This document shows, in pieces, positions 7,439-15,535 of a stretch of 43,823 bases of DNA. The position numbers and the translations under genes are program-made. Positions within the stretch are counted from its first letter, which is position 1, and each line of letters opens with the position of its first letter. This stretch comes from an uncultured Alphaproteobacteria bacterium (GTDB taxonomy: Bacteria; Pseudomonadota; Alphaproteobacteria; RF32; CAG-239): NCBI GenBank assembly GCA_949297415.1, contig CASFSV010000048.1, positions 1 through 43,823 on the forward strand, read 5' to 3'. The notes under the pieces are model-generated. The model did not search any database. It saw nothing but the letters and a program-made list of their open reading frames with translations, and was not told where the DNA came from.

Positions 7439-10400
7439 ATGAATAGATTGTTAAAATATATTTACCGAGGTGCTCCTCTCTTTATCTTTTTATTTATTTG
7501 TTTGGCAGCCCTTCCTGCTCAAGCAGGTTGGTGGCAGGCTTTTAAAGATGCTGCTCTTGATGCTGCCGGACGTGCGGCGGCGGCTATTTTAGGTATTGAT
7601 ACTGAAGATAACTGTACGCCTCCATCTATGGATTCTTCTTTTTGTCTGTTCTGCCCTATGTTCAAGACTATCTTTAATGCAAGCAGTCTTGTCGCAGCTA
7701 AATCTTACCAAACTTTCTCTTCTGATTTGGGAAAACTTATTTTATATTTCTTGGCTGTTTCTTTGGCTTTAATAATTTTGCGCAATATTGCTGCTATGGG
7801 CTCTAAGGATCCCAGTGCTTTGTTAAATGATATTTTCAAAAAAACTTTCGTTTGTATTGCTATTTATATCATTATTACTCAGGATTATTATAATATCCTG
7901 AACTTAACATTGACTCCAATTTTTGAAACAGGATTTTCTTTTGTAAAATCAGGAGGAACCTCTTGTGCAAATGCTGGTAATATTATCGGTTATTCTGCTA
8001 ATCCTGGCTCTGGTAGCGAAGGAGGATTGCCTATGGCTGTGGGCACATCTATCGTTTGTGCTGTGGAAGATATCGAACGCAAAATAAATGCTTTATTCGA
8101 ATTCGGAAATTGGGCTTTGTGTTTAGGTAATGGGCCTAATCGAGTTTTCCATCTCTTGCCGAATCCTGTTTTTATTTTGGATGGAATTATTCTTTATATT
8201 GCTGGTGTCTTTTTCATGGTTACTTACCCTTGGGTTATGGGGGATGCTGTTTTGCAATTTGGGATTGCTACGGCTATTTTACCTTTTGCTGTTTGCGGCT
8301 ATGCTTTCAGCGGTACTAAAAGTTATTTATCTAAGGTCTTTTCTTGGTTATTAAACTCTTTGTTTGTATTTATGTTTATGGCAATTTTAATTTTGTGCAT
8401 TCTCGGATATATTGGGGAACTTTTAGGGGCTGCTCTCACTAATGGTCTAGCGGATCCTGAAAAAGTTTTTTCCGATCCAAATCAAGGTATTGCTTTTTAT
8501 GGACCTAATATGCTTAAAATTATTTTTATTTTAGTTATTGGATGGGCTTATATGCCGGCTATTGCTGATTTGGCAGAACAATTTGCCGGTGGCTCCGGCT
8601 TAAATGCTGCCGGCAAAATTGGTGCTGCTGTAAGAAATACTATTGACGAAAAAACTCGTAAAGCTGCTGATTGGGGTGTCGGTGTTGCCGGTAATGCAGC
8701 TAAAACCGCAGGAAGAGTAACTAAAAGACGTGTTCAGGCCGGTGTTCGTCGAGGAATTATGGCGGGGGTTAATACGTTTGGTAGTGCCAATGCTTCTGGT
8801 GGTAAAACTATTAGCTTTGCTGGTATGAAATTTCAAACTCAGCGTAATGCTGATGGTTCTCAAGTTTTACGTAGAGAATTTACATCAATTACCGGGCGAC
8901 GTCATGTTATGATTTCTGATAAATATTCCACCATTAAGAAAGAATATGCTCGTGGTTCTGGACGGGAAATTAAAAGTGAAGTTAAATTTAAACATGGATT
9001 TATGCAGAATCATCTTATTGATGATGCTACCGGAAAAATCAATGTCGGCGCAGTGCAAACTCTCTTAAACTCTCCTTTAGCTCAAGATCCTGAATATAAA
9101 AAAGCCCTTATGTCCCAACTTGCTGTCGAAATTATTAAGAAAAAAACCGGTAAAGATATTGGGGCTTATTACTATTCTCGTAATATACAATTTGATCCTA
9201 ACGATCCTTTTAACCTTCATATCGAACAAAAAGATAATACAGGAAAAACTACGAGTTTCGGTATGAAAATTGATCCAGCAACAGGGCAAGTTGCTGTGCA
9301 ATTCCACCGCGAACGCGATAGAAATAGATTTGAGAAATTTGGTCATAATGTTAATCAAGCTAGAAAACGTACCGGAAGGGCAATTAACATTGCCGCTGTT
9401 AGCTCTCTTATTCAAGCAACAGGAGCAGCGGTTCCTGGTATTGGCTATGTAGCAAAATTGCCAGGTGGACTTGTTACTTATACTGCTAAAGTTGACGCTT
9501 CCGGTCAGAGATTTTATGAGCGAGAAGCTAGAAAATATCTTTTCTTTGGTGCTAAGACAAAAAAAATATATGATCAAAATGGTGTTGAAGTTGAGCAGGA
9601 TACATCTCGCAAATATATGAAACATATACAAAAAATGATGGATATTCAAAATAAAATAACTTCTGCTTCAAGTACATCGCCTACAGCCACCGGCGGAGAG
9701 ATGGCTAGAGTTGGAAATAAAATTTATGCCAGTAATATTGATGCCGCTACAGGTGAGATTTACTATACTCAAATTGAAGTGGTTAAAGGACATAATCTAA
9801 AAGTAACTAAATTTTATAAAAATGAAACAATTATTGAATATCAGGACAAAGATGGGCACACCTTAAGAGATAAGCATGGTACGCGACTTGTTAAGAGGGA
9901 AACTATTGATATCAATCAGAGTGTTCGAAAAGATATTGACGGAACTAAAACTTTTTCTCATGGTGGATCTTCAACCGTTATAAATGATAAATATACAGCC
10001 GAGTACGAAACTATTTTTGATAATGGTCTTGTTAATATTTCTACATCCGGTTATAAAACTGAAGGTGATTTGCGCAAAGGTGCTGCCAAAACTGTCGGTG
10101 AAAAAACTGTTTATAAATTTTCTGCTTTTGCCCAGCAAGGTCATGACCATTTCGCGGATAAAATTGATGGCAACCAGATTATAGAAAATAATGGTGATAT
10201 TGCTCGCGACATGGATCCGACATTTGCAGGGCTTGATGGTTATAAAGGTGACTTACTCTTTGGTTTAGATGATTTAGCAGGGGTTCAAACTATTAAAGGA
10301 AAAAATGTTCGGGATTATGTACATGATGATATTCTTACAAAGGGAAGAATTAAAAAAACTAATAAACTTACAGATTCTGATATTGATTGGACTATGGATA

Positions 10401-10549
10401 GTTTCTATGTGGCAGATAATAATGGTAATATTATTGGCAGAGTTGATGCTAGTGGTACTATTGCCGGAAATAATGGCTCAAATATAGGTACTGTTAGCGG
10501 AGGAATCGCTTATGACCTTACTGGTCACCCTATTGGGCGTGTTATTTAA
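7439..10549 (+). CDS. VirB6/TrbL-like membrane protein with long C-terminal extension, array member 5
   Basis: The 1036-residue protein has a signal peptide (about 1-27, ending PAQA/GWW), a Cys-rich segment with CLFC, and VirB6-type helices to about residue 380 (including DGIILYIAGVFFMVTYPWVM). It then has a Gly/Ala/Arg linker and about 600 hydrophilic residues. The extension is rich in short beta-strand repeats of YD-like form (IYDQNGVEVEQ, YQDKDGHTLRDKHG, NNGNIIGRVDASG, YDLTGHPIGRV at the end), somewhat like Rhs/YD proteins; this resemblance is weak. Large last members are also known in rickettsial virB6 arrays. The start is set at 7439 by taaggag 8 bases upstream. A terminator follows. Confidence 0.8.
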   Translation: MNRLLKYIYRGAPLFIFLFICLAALPAQAGWWQAFKDAALDAAGRAAAAILGIDTEDNCTPPSMDSSFCLFCPMFKTIFNASSLVAAKSYQTFSSDLGKLILYFLAVSLALIILRNIAAMGSKDPSALLNDIFKKTFVCIAIYIIITQDYYNILNLTLTPIFETGFSFVKSGGTSCANAGNIIGYSANPGSGSEGGLPMAVGTSIVCAVEDIERKINALFEFGNWALCLGNGPNRVFHLLPNPVFILDGIILYIAGVFFMVTYPWVMGDAVLQFGIATAILPFAVCGYAFSGTKSYLSKVFSWLLNSLFVFMFMAILILCILGYIGELLGAALTNGLADPEKVFSDPNQGIAFYGPNMLKIIFILVIGWAYMPAIADLAEQFAGGSGLNAAGKIGAAVRNTIDEKTRKAADWGVGVAGNAAKTAGRVTKRRVQAGVRRGIMAGVNTFGSANASGGKTISFAGMKFQTQRNADGSQVLRREFTSITGRRHVMISDKYSTIKKEYARGSGREIKSEVKFKHGFMQNHLIDDATGKINVGAVQTLLNSPLAQDPEYKKALMSQLAVEIIKKKTGKDIGAYYYSRNIQFDPNDPFNLHIEQKDNTGKTTSFGMKIDPATGQVAVQFHRERDRNRFEKFGHNVNQARKRTGRAINIAAVSSLIQATGAAVPGIGYVAKLPGGLVTYTAKVDASGQRFYEREARKYLFFGAKTKKIYDQNGVEVEQDTSRKYMKHIQKMMDIQNKITSASSTSPTATGGEMARVGNKIYASNIDAATGEIYYTQIEVVKGHNLKVTKFYKNETIIEYQDKDGHTLRDKHGTRLVKRETIDINQSVRKDIDGTKTFSHGGSSTVINDKYTAEYETIFDNGLVNISTSGYKTEGDLRKGAAKTVGEKTVYKFSAFAQQGHDHFADKIDGNQIIENNGDIARDMDPTFAGLDGYKGDLLFGLDDLAGVQTIKGKNVRDYVHDDILTKGRIKKTNKLTDSDIDWTMDSFYVADNNGNIIGRVDASGTIAGNNGSNIGTVSGGIAYDLTGHPIGRVI

Positions 10550-10569
10550 TATGCTTCTTCTCTAATTGC

Positions 10570-10620
10570 ACAAAACCGACTTCTTTTTTTCATTAGAGAT
10601 AGTTGGTTTTGTCTTTTTTT
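10570..10620 (+). terminator. Rho-independent terminator of the VirB6 array
   Basis: A 12-bp stem (acaaaaccgact 10570-10581 with agttggttttgt 10601-10612, one G-U pair) is followed by a long T run. The loop contains attagaga (10592-10599), the exact complement of tctctaat at 10559-10566 just upstream, so a pseudoknot or competing hairpin is possible. Confidence 0.85.
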
Positions 10621-10744
10621 CTCTTTTTACTCTATGTTTTGTTTAAATTTAAGCATTTAACCTTATCCTTTTGCTTTTTCTCCGTATTTTTTCTTTTTAT
10701 CCTCTTTGACAAAAGTTATACGTATTTGAGGAATTTTAGCTTTT

Positions 10745-10774
10745 TTGACTTGCATATTTTTTTGGCAATATTAT
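10745..10774 (+). promoter_or_regulatory. Candidate sigma-70 promoter of the HTH regulator
   Basis: TTGACT (10745-10750), an 18-base spacer, and TATTAT (10769-10774) lie 38 bases before the ATG of the regulator. A second TTGACA at 10706-10711 has no matching -10. The rest of the gap 10613-10744 is pyrimidine-rich and shows no gene. Confidence 0.5.
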
Positions 10775-10811
10775 TATTAAGTAAAATTATTTTCATGTGA
10801 GGTGTATTGCT

Positions 10812-11786
10812 ATGGAAGAAATTGTATTCCCGAACCAAATTAGAATTAATCGTAAAATGCGTGGCGTTTCTATGCAAGATCTAGCTGATAGATTGGGCAT
10901 TAGTCTTTCTGCTATCTCTAAAATCGAAAAAGGCTATAGAAGACTTAATCAGGAACAGCTTATCTTGGTTGCTGAAGTTTTAGATTGTTCTTTGCAGGAT
11001 TTATATGTAAATGAACAAAATTCTCAACATGAAGTTGTTATGGCTTGGAAAAAAGAACAAGAACGTCGTCAAGAAATCAATAAAAGCAGCGGTCTTAAAG
11101 TTTTGGGAGCTGCACTCAGATATATTAGAAATGAAAAGTCTTTGACTTTAATTGAAGTGGCTGAAAATGCTGATATGACTTTGTCTGTATATCATCGTAT
11201 TGAAATGGGACAACGTGAGGTTTCTGACAAAGAATATAAAAGTATTGCAAAAGCTTTAGGGATGGAAGTCGATGCGCTAAAAGAAGAAATTAAAAAACTT
11301 GATGCCGCAGGTGCTTTAGAAGAAATTATTGCTCATAATGATACAAAATATAAAGTACAGAATATCGTTCGTGCAGCTAATGACCATAGTAATTCTTATA
11401 TTGATTTAGAAGCTTTGAAAGTTCCTGTTTTTGGCGCTTCTGGGGCGAATGGCTCTATTGTCGTGGACAAGTCATTGGTCTCAAAAGAAGCAATTAAACC
11501 TGCTAATTTATCTGACAAAAGAGATGTTTATGGTGTCAGCTTATGTACCAGAAGATTAGGTTCTATTTTATCTAATCGGGCTGTAATGTTTGTTGCTCCC
11601 AGTGAAGTTGCCAGTGTTGGTGATATCGCTCTCTATTATAAAACCGAACAAGAAGCATTTGTCGTCAGTATGCGTGAAGATGAAACTGGACAACTCTATG
11701 GGTTAATGTGGAATCCTGAAGAAAGAATCTATTTTAGTAATGATGATTTTCAAAAAATTCATAAGGTTGTTGATATCGCTTTGTAA
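10812..11786 (+). CDS. Double-HTH transcriptional regulator with LexA/S24-like C-terminal domain
   Basis: The 324-residue protein has two XRE-type helix-turn-helix domains: about residues 8-62 (DLADRLGISLSAISKIEKG) and 96-152 (EVAENADMTLSVYHRIEMG). The last roughly 125 residues resemble the C-terminal domain of phage repressors and LexA (VPVFGASGANG, then VYGVSLCTRRLG, then VASVGDIALYY). The Ser in GVSLC sits at the nucleophile position, but where the Lys of the dyad is expected (AFVVSMRED) none is seen, so it probably senses or dimerises without self-cleavage. The ATG at 10812 follows gtgaggtg. It stands between the VirB6 array and the second block and is the natural candidate for controlling both. 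Confidence 0.85.
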   Translation: MEEIVFPNQIRINRKMRGVSMQDLADRLGISLSAISKIEKGYRRLNQEQLILVAEVLDCSLQDLYVNEQNSQHEVVMAWKKEQERRQEINKSSGLKVLGAALRYIRNEKSLTLIEVAENADMTLSVYHRIEMGQREVSDKEYKSIAKALGMEVDALKEEIKKLDAAGALEEIIAHNDTKYKVQNIVRAANDHSNSYIDLEALKVPVFGASGANGSIVVDKSLVSKEAIKPANLSDKRDVYGVSLCTRRLGSILSNRAVMFVAPSEVASVGDIALYYKTEQEAFVVSMREDETGQLYGLMWNPEERIYFSNDDFQKIHKVVDIAL

Positions 11787-11848
11787 TTTTTTTAATTTTC
11801 ATTCTATAGAGATTCTTCTCGTTAATCATTTTTATAAAGGTTGGGATT

Positions 11849-14800
11849 GTGGAAAATTTAAATGATGTAGAATTCGGTAGCGATAAAAGCGGCGAAGAAG
11901 CTCCTATTCTTGTTGCTCAGCGCTACCTGAATATCTTTAGACAGGTACATATTTTTAATAAAGCTAAAAGAGATGAATTTGATGACGAACTTTTGGCTTT
12001 ACCTACGAATATTACTGATTTCTTCAAAAGAATGCCTGGTGGTCGATTGCTTGTTGAGCATATCGAAAAAGTTAAAACCGAACGGGGAATCGCTTTCGTT
12101 AAAGCTAACCGAGAAGATTTTGACGAAGGAGCGGGCAAAACTGATACACCATCAGTTGCTTCTAATGGCGTTGTTCAGGCGGTCGCAGGAAATATCACAA
12201 TTGATGCTTCTTTTGCAGATGCTTTAGCGCAGGCTCTTGCTAATGCTTTTAAACAACTTCCTCAATCGCCAATTTCTACATCGGGCGGAGCATCCACTAT
12301 TACCGCAGATTTTGGCAATGCTTTCGATATTATTGCTGAAGAAATTCGTACCTCCCGAGCATCTTTACTTGATGTCTTAAAAGAAACTCGCAGCATTACA
12401 GACTCCGTTATTGCTTCTCAGGTTTCTATTTCTCGTATCTTGGAGGGAATTTTAGCTACTCGTGACAGAGATGATACCGATATTGCTGACCTTAATAATA
12501 GAATTATTGCTTCACAAGCTTCAATTACAAAACTTTTGGAAGGCCTTTATACAGCCAGTAATAAGAAAAACGCAGAGATATCAGAATACTTAAATGTTGA
12601 GAAGCGTTTACAACGTTTTAGAGAGGAAATTTCCAGCGATTTGGATATCTCTTTGCAAAAAATGCAAGAGTTGTTTAGACTCTGTGCGCAGAGCCTACAA
12701 GACAGAAAACTTGTTATTGAAACACGTTCATCTGAAGCTCCTATTTCGGTAAATTCTCATATTGAAAATGCAGAGAATTTTAATATAGCTTCAACAACGA
12801 ATAATACCTCTACTAATACTATCAAGTCAGGAAATATATCTCGGGATTTTTCTGCTGAGCAGAAGCGTCTTTCTGGAGCAGATACTCATGAAACTGTTAT
12901 TCATTCAAAAGACGATGAAGGTGCTTTTGTTTCAGAAACTAATAATTGGCAAGAAGATTTTGAACATAAAAAAAAGAAAAAGTCACAAAAGAAAATTAGA
13001 GACACTCAATTTTTAAATGAAGCTCCACAACAAGTTGTTGGCACGGCTACTTCGGTAGTTAGTCCGAGTGTTTCTCGTGCTGAAACACCTATTGTTTCTG
13101 TGGAGGAATCCAATTCAAATGACTATTCTGAAGATTATCATATCCGTCATGAGCAAGTTCCGTCTTTTGATGGCGTTATTCGTAATAAGGCTTTTAAGCA
13201 CGAAGATAATTTTGATAACGTCCGTTTGGATATTCCACCTCTTGATACCGATAATCTTGATGAGAGAAATATTATAAATAGTTCAAATTCCTCAATGTCA
13301 TCAGCTCAAGAAAAACAGTCTGATTTGACAATTTCTGATAATCTACAAGATTTCAAATCTAAACAAGATTCTGATGAAGCTCTCCTTCCTCAAGATGATT
13401 TGGATTTTATTTTGACAGACGTTAATGATGAACACTCTTCTGTTGATGATGTTCCAGATTTTTCGGATATACAAAATCCTGATTATTCAAATGTTGCTGA
13501 TGATGGTTTAGATTTTGCTCTTCCTGATACGTCTTTCTCTGATTCCGATGAGACTGAGGATAGACTTGATTCATCTATGGGATTTGAAAATATAAGTAAT
13601 CCTGAAAATAATAACACTGATGAAGATGATATTTCTACTGAGTTTGATGATGATTTAGATTTCGCTTTACCTCATACGCCCTCAACTGCGGAAAATATTT
13701 ATCCAAAATCTAAAACTTCAGAACCTTTAGAACATAATCAAGATATGGGGGTTCCTCATCTTGATAATGTTATTTTACCAAATGATGAAAAATCTTCTCT
13801 ATCCGAGAATATTCATCAACAAACTTATGCATCTAATTCAGTAGTACCAAATGATGATAGCGGGGCTATTTCTTCTTTTGAAACAACAATAGAGGATAAC
13901 AACATATCTGAGCTAAACTCTGTTGTTTCTACCAATACTTATGCTAATGAAGCTTCAGATACTTCGGTATCTATAGATTCATTCATGGAAGATCATACTG
14001 ACCAACCGTCTACCTCTATGACTCAATCAGTTCCCGATGCTGTAAGTTATAGTAGCGCAAATGATATTTCTCCGCTAGATGCTTTTATGGCTAATAGTAC
14101 TGAAAATAAAGATGTTACCGGCACCCCCCTACAAGATATCGGTGTTCAAGATAATAATACTTTTGTTTCAGAATCAGATGCTTTCATGAAGAATGGTGAC
14201 AACATTTCGTCAGATAATAATGAAAAATCTTTTACTGCAGATAACAATGTTAATGAACCTTTGTTAGAAGCTTTTATAAAAAGTAATGTTCAAAATGAAG
14301 ATGTTACTAAACAATCGGCACAAAGTTTTGAAGTTCAAGATAATAATACTTCGATATCCAGACTTGATGAACTTATGGAGGATAACAGCAATCATTCAAT
14401 AGATATCAATGAAAATCATTCATCTGTTGTTGATAATGATGTTAGTATTTCTCCGTTGGATGCGTTCATGGCTGACAGAAATAATGTTTCATCTTCGGAT
14501 AAACCTCTTGATAATACATCTATAGATTCGAACGTAAATATTGCTGGTGCTGATGATGAAAATCTTTCCATTGAAGAAGCAAAGCCCAATGAACTTAATC
14601 AAACTCAAAGCCGTTACAGCTCTCAACTTGATAAAATTCGTGAAGCACTGACTTCCGATAATATTGATATATCTTCCTTAGACCAACCTATTGAACTTGA
14701 CGATTATAGTGATGATGAAAATGTCGGAAAAGATAATTATGATGATATTTTATCCAATGCACCAACGCATTCTGGTGTAACTAATACTAATTCGTCTCTT

Positions 14801-14971
14801 GACACTTCATCTCATCAAGGAACCTCCGAAAATGACGAAGATTGGGAATGGGAGTATGTTGATGAAGATGGAAACCCAATTCCCGAAAATGGAGATGACG
14901 AAGATTGGGAATGGGAGTATGTTGAAGATGATGATGGTAATGATGCTAATGTAGATGATAATAAAAAGTAA
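11849..14971 (+). CDS. Large acidic, largely disordered repeat protein
   Basis: The 1040-residue protein has a GTG start with aaagg 8 bases upstream. The N-terminal roughly 290 residues are helical and coiled-coil-like, with a duplicated piece (ASQVSISRILEG and ASQASITKLLEG). The rest is Asp/Ser/Asn-rich and predicted disordered. It carries repeated short motifs: DDLDFALP-type at about residues 516, 551 and 600; LDAFM-type at about 708, 743, 776, 806, 840 and 870; and a C-terminal pair of DEDWEWEYV. No signal peptide or membrane helix is present. I do not recognise a family. It could be a cytoplasmic hub of the machine, or a secreted substrate with an acidic C-terminus. Context and motif repetition favour a multivalent binding role. 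Confidence 0.8.
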   Translation: MENLNDVEFGSDKSGEEAPILVAQRYLNIFRQVHIFNKAKRDEFDDELLALPTNITDFFKRMPGGRLLVEHIEKVKTERGIAFVKANREDFDEGAGKTDTPSVASNGVVQAVAGNITIDASFADALAQALANAFKQLPQSPISTSGGASTITADFGNAFDIIAEEIRTSRASLLDVLKETRSITDSVIASQVSISRILEGILATRDRDDTDIADLNNRIIASQASITKLLEGLYTASNKKNAEISEYLNVEKRLQRFREEISSDLDISLQKMQELFRLCAQSLQDRKLVIETRSSEAPISVNSHIENAENFNIASTTNNTSTNTIKSGNISRDFSAEQKRLSGADTHETVIHSKDDEGAFVSETNNWQEDFEHKKKKKSQKKIRDTQFLNEAPQQVVGTATSVVSPSVSRAETPIVSVEESNSNDYSEDYHIRHEQVPSFDGVIRNKAFKHEDNFDNVRLDIPPLDTDNLDERNIINSSNSSMSSAQEKQSDLTISDNLQDFKSKQDSDEALLPQDDLDFILTDVNDEHSSVDDVPDFSDIQNPDYSNVADDGLDFALPDTSFSDSDETEDRLDSSMGFENISNPENNNTDEDDISTEFDDDLDFALPHTPSTAENIYPKSKTSEPLEHNQDMGVPHLDNVILPNDEKSSLSENIHQQTYASNSVVPNDDSGAISSFETTIEDNNISELNSVVSTNTYANEASDTSVSIDSFMEDHTDQPSTSMTQSVPDAVSYSSANDISPLDAFMANSTENKDVTGTPLQDIGVQDNNTFVSESDAFMKNGDNISSDNNEKSFTADNNVNEPLLEAFIKSNVQNEDVTKQSAQSFEVQDNNTSISRLDELMEDNSNHSIDINENHSSVVDNDVSISPLDAFMADRNNVSSSDKPLDNTSIDSNVNIAGADDENLSIEEAKPNELNQTQSRYSSQLDKIREALTSDNIDISSLDQPIELDDYSDDENVGKDNYDDILSNAPTHSGVTNTNSSLDTSSHQGTSENDEDWEWEYVDEDGNPIPENGDDEDWEWEYVEDDDGNDANVDDNKK
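14832..14925 (+). repeat. 31-bp perfect direct repeat inside the acidic protein gene
   Basis: The 31-base sequences at 14832-14862 and 14895-14925 are identical and lie 63 bases apart, exactly 21 codons, so the repeat is in frame. Each copy encodes DEDWEWEYV and flanking residues at the C-terminus of the acidic protein. Confidence 0.9.
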
Positions 14972-15027
14972 AAAATATTTTACATTGTATTCTGTTTTCT
15001 TTATCTTATGTGTAATAAGGGGGTATT

Positions 15028-15534
15028 ATGGCTGATAATGAAGAGTTGACTGTTACAAAAGAATCTCTTTGGTATATAGATAATTATATACTTATCAGAG
15101 ATTATTACGATCGTACTGTTTCTCGAATTGCAGCAAGATGTATTCGACAAGGAAATATTGCTGTTGAAGATTATCCCTTTTATCCCTACATTATAGATGT
15201 TTTAACAGAACTATGCGAAACCGGTGATTATATTATTGAGCATCGTGAATTACACCCTTTTGTTGAGAAAAAAATTAAAGGTGGCGTTGATGCTTTAAAG
15301 AAAAATTTGAGTTTATATAAGCAAGAATTAGAGAGAAATGCTTCTGTTGATATGGCAGCAAAAAAAGATGAAGATTTAAGTGCAGCAAAAGATGCTTTTG
15401 GAGGATTTACCAACCAGGCTGACGATCCTACGAAAGGGGCTGGACAAAGTATTGATGATGTTGTTGCCAAATTAATGGCCGAACAAGAAAAACTCATTGA
15501 AAAAGAAGAAAATAATGAAAGTAAGGGTGAATAA
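15028..15534 (+). CDS. Small soluble helical protein of unknown function
   Basis: The 168-residue protein is predicted mostly helical, with an N-terminal Tyr/Arg-rich domain (about 10-100, including YIDNYILIRDYYDRTV and FYPYIIDVLTELCETGDY) and a charged Lys/Glu-rich C-terminus that may form a coiled coil. It has no signal peptide, membrane helix or recognised motif. The start at 15028 is supported by a strong aaggggg. It lies 56 bases after the acidic protein and one base before the secretin-like lipoprotein start, so it belongs to that operon. A chaperone or cytoplasmic adaptor role is possible but is only inferred from position. Confidence 0.75.
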   Translation: MADNEELTVTKESLWYIDNYILIRDYYDRTVSRIAARCIRQGNIAVEDYPFYPYIIDVLTELCETGDYIIEHRELHPFVEKKIKGGVDALKKNLSLYKQELERNASVDMAAKKDEDLSAAKDAFGGFTNQADDPTKGAGQSIDDVVAKLMAEQEKLIEKEENNESKGE

Positions 15535-15535
15535 A

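Noticed and set aside
9077..9649. Long minus-strand open frame of 190 codons inside the last VirB6-like gene
   Set aside because: It lies opposite the extension of a strongly supported gene, has no ribosome site and an unlikely composition, so it is a shadow of the coding strand.
11849..14971. Acidic protein as a surface adhesin or repeat toxin
   Set aside because: No signal peptide, no RTX nonapeptides and no anchor; the repeats are short linear motifs in disordered sequence.
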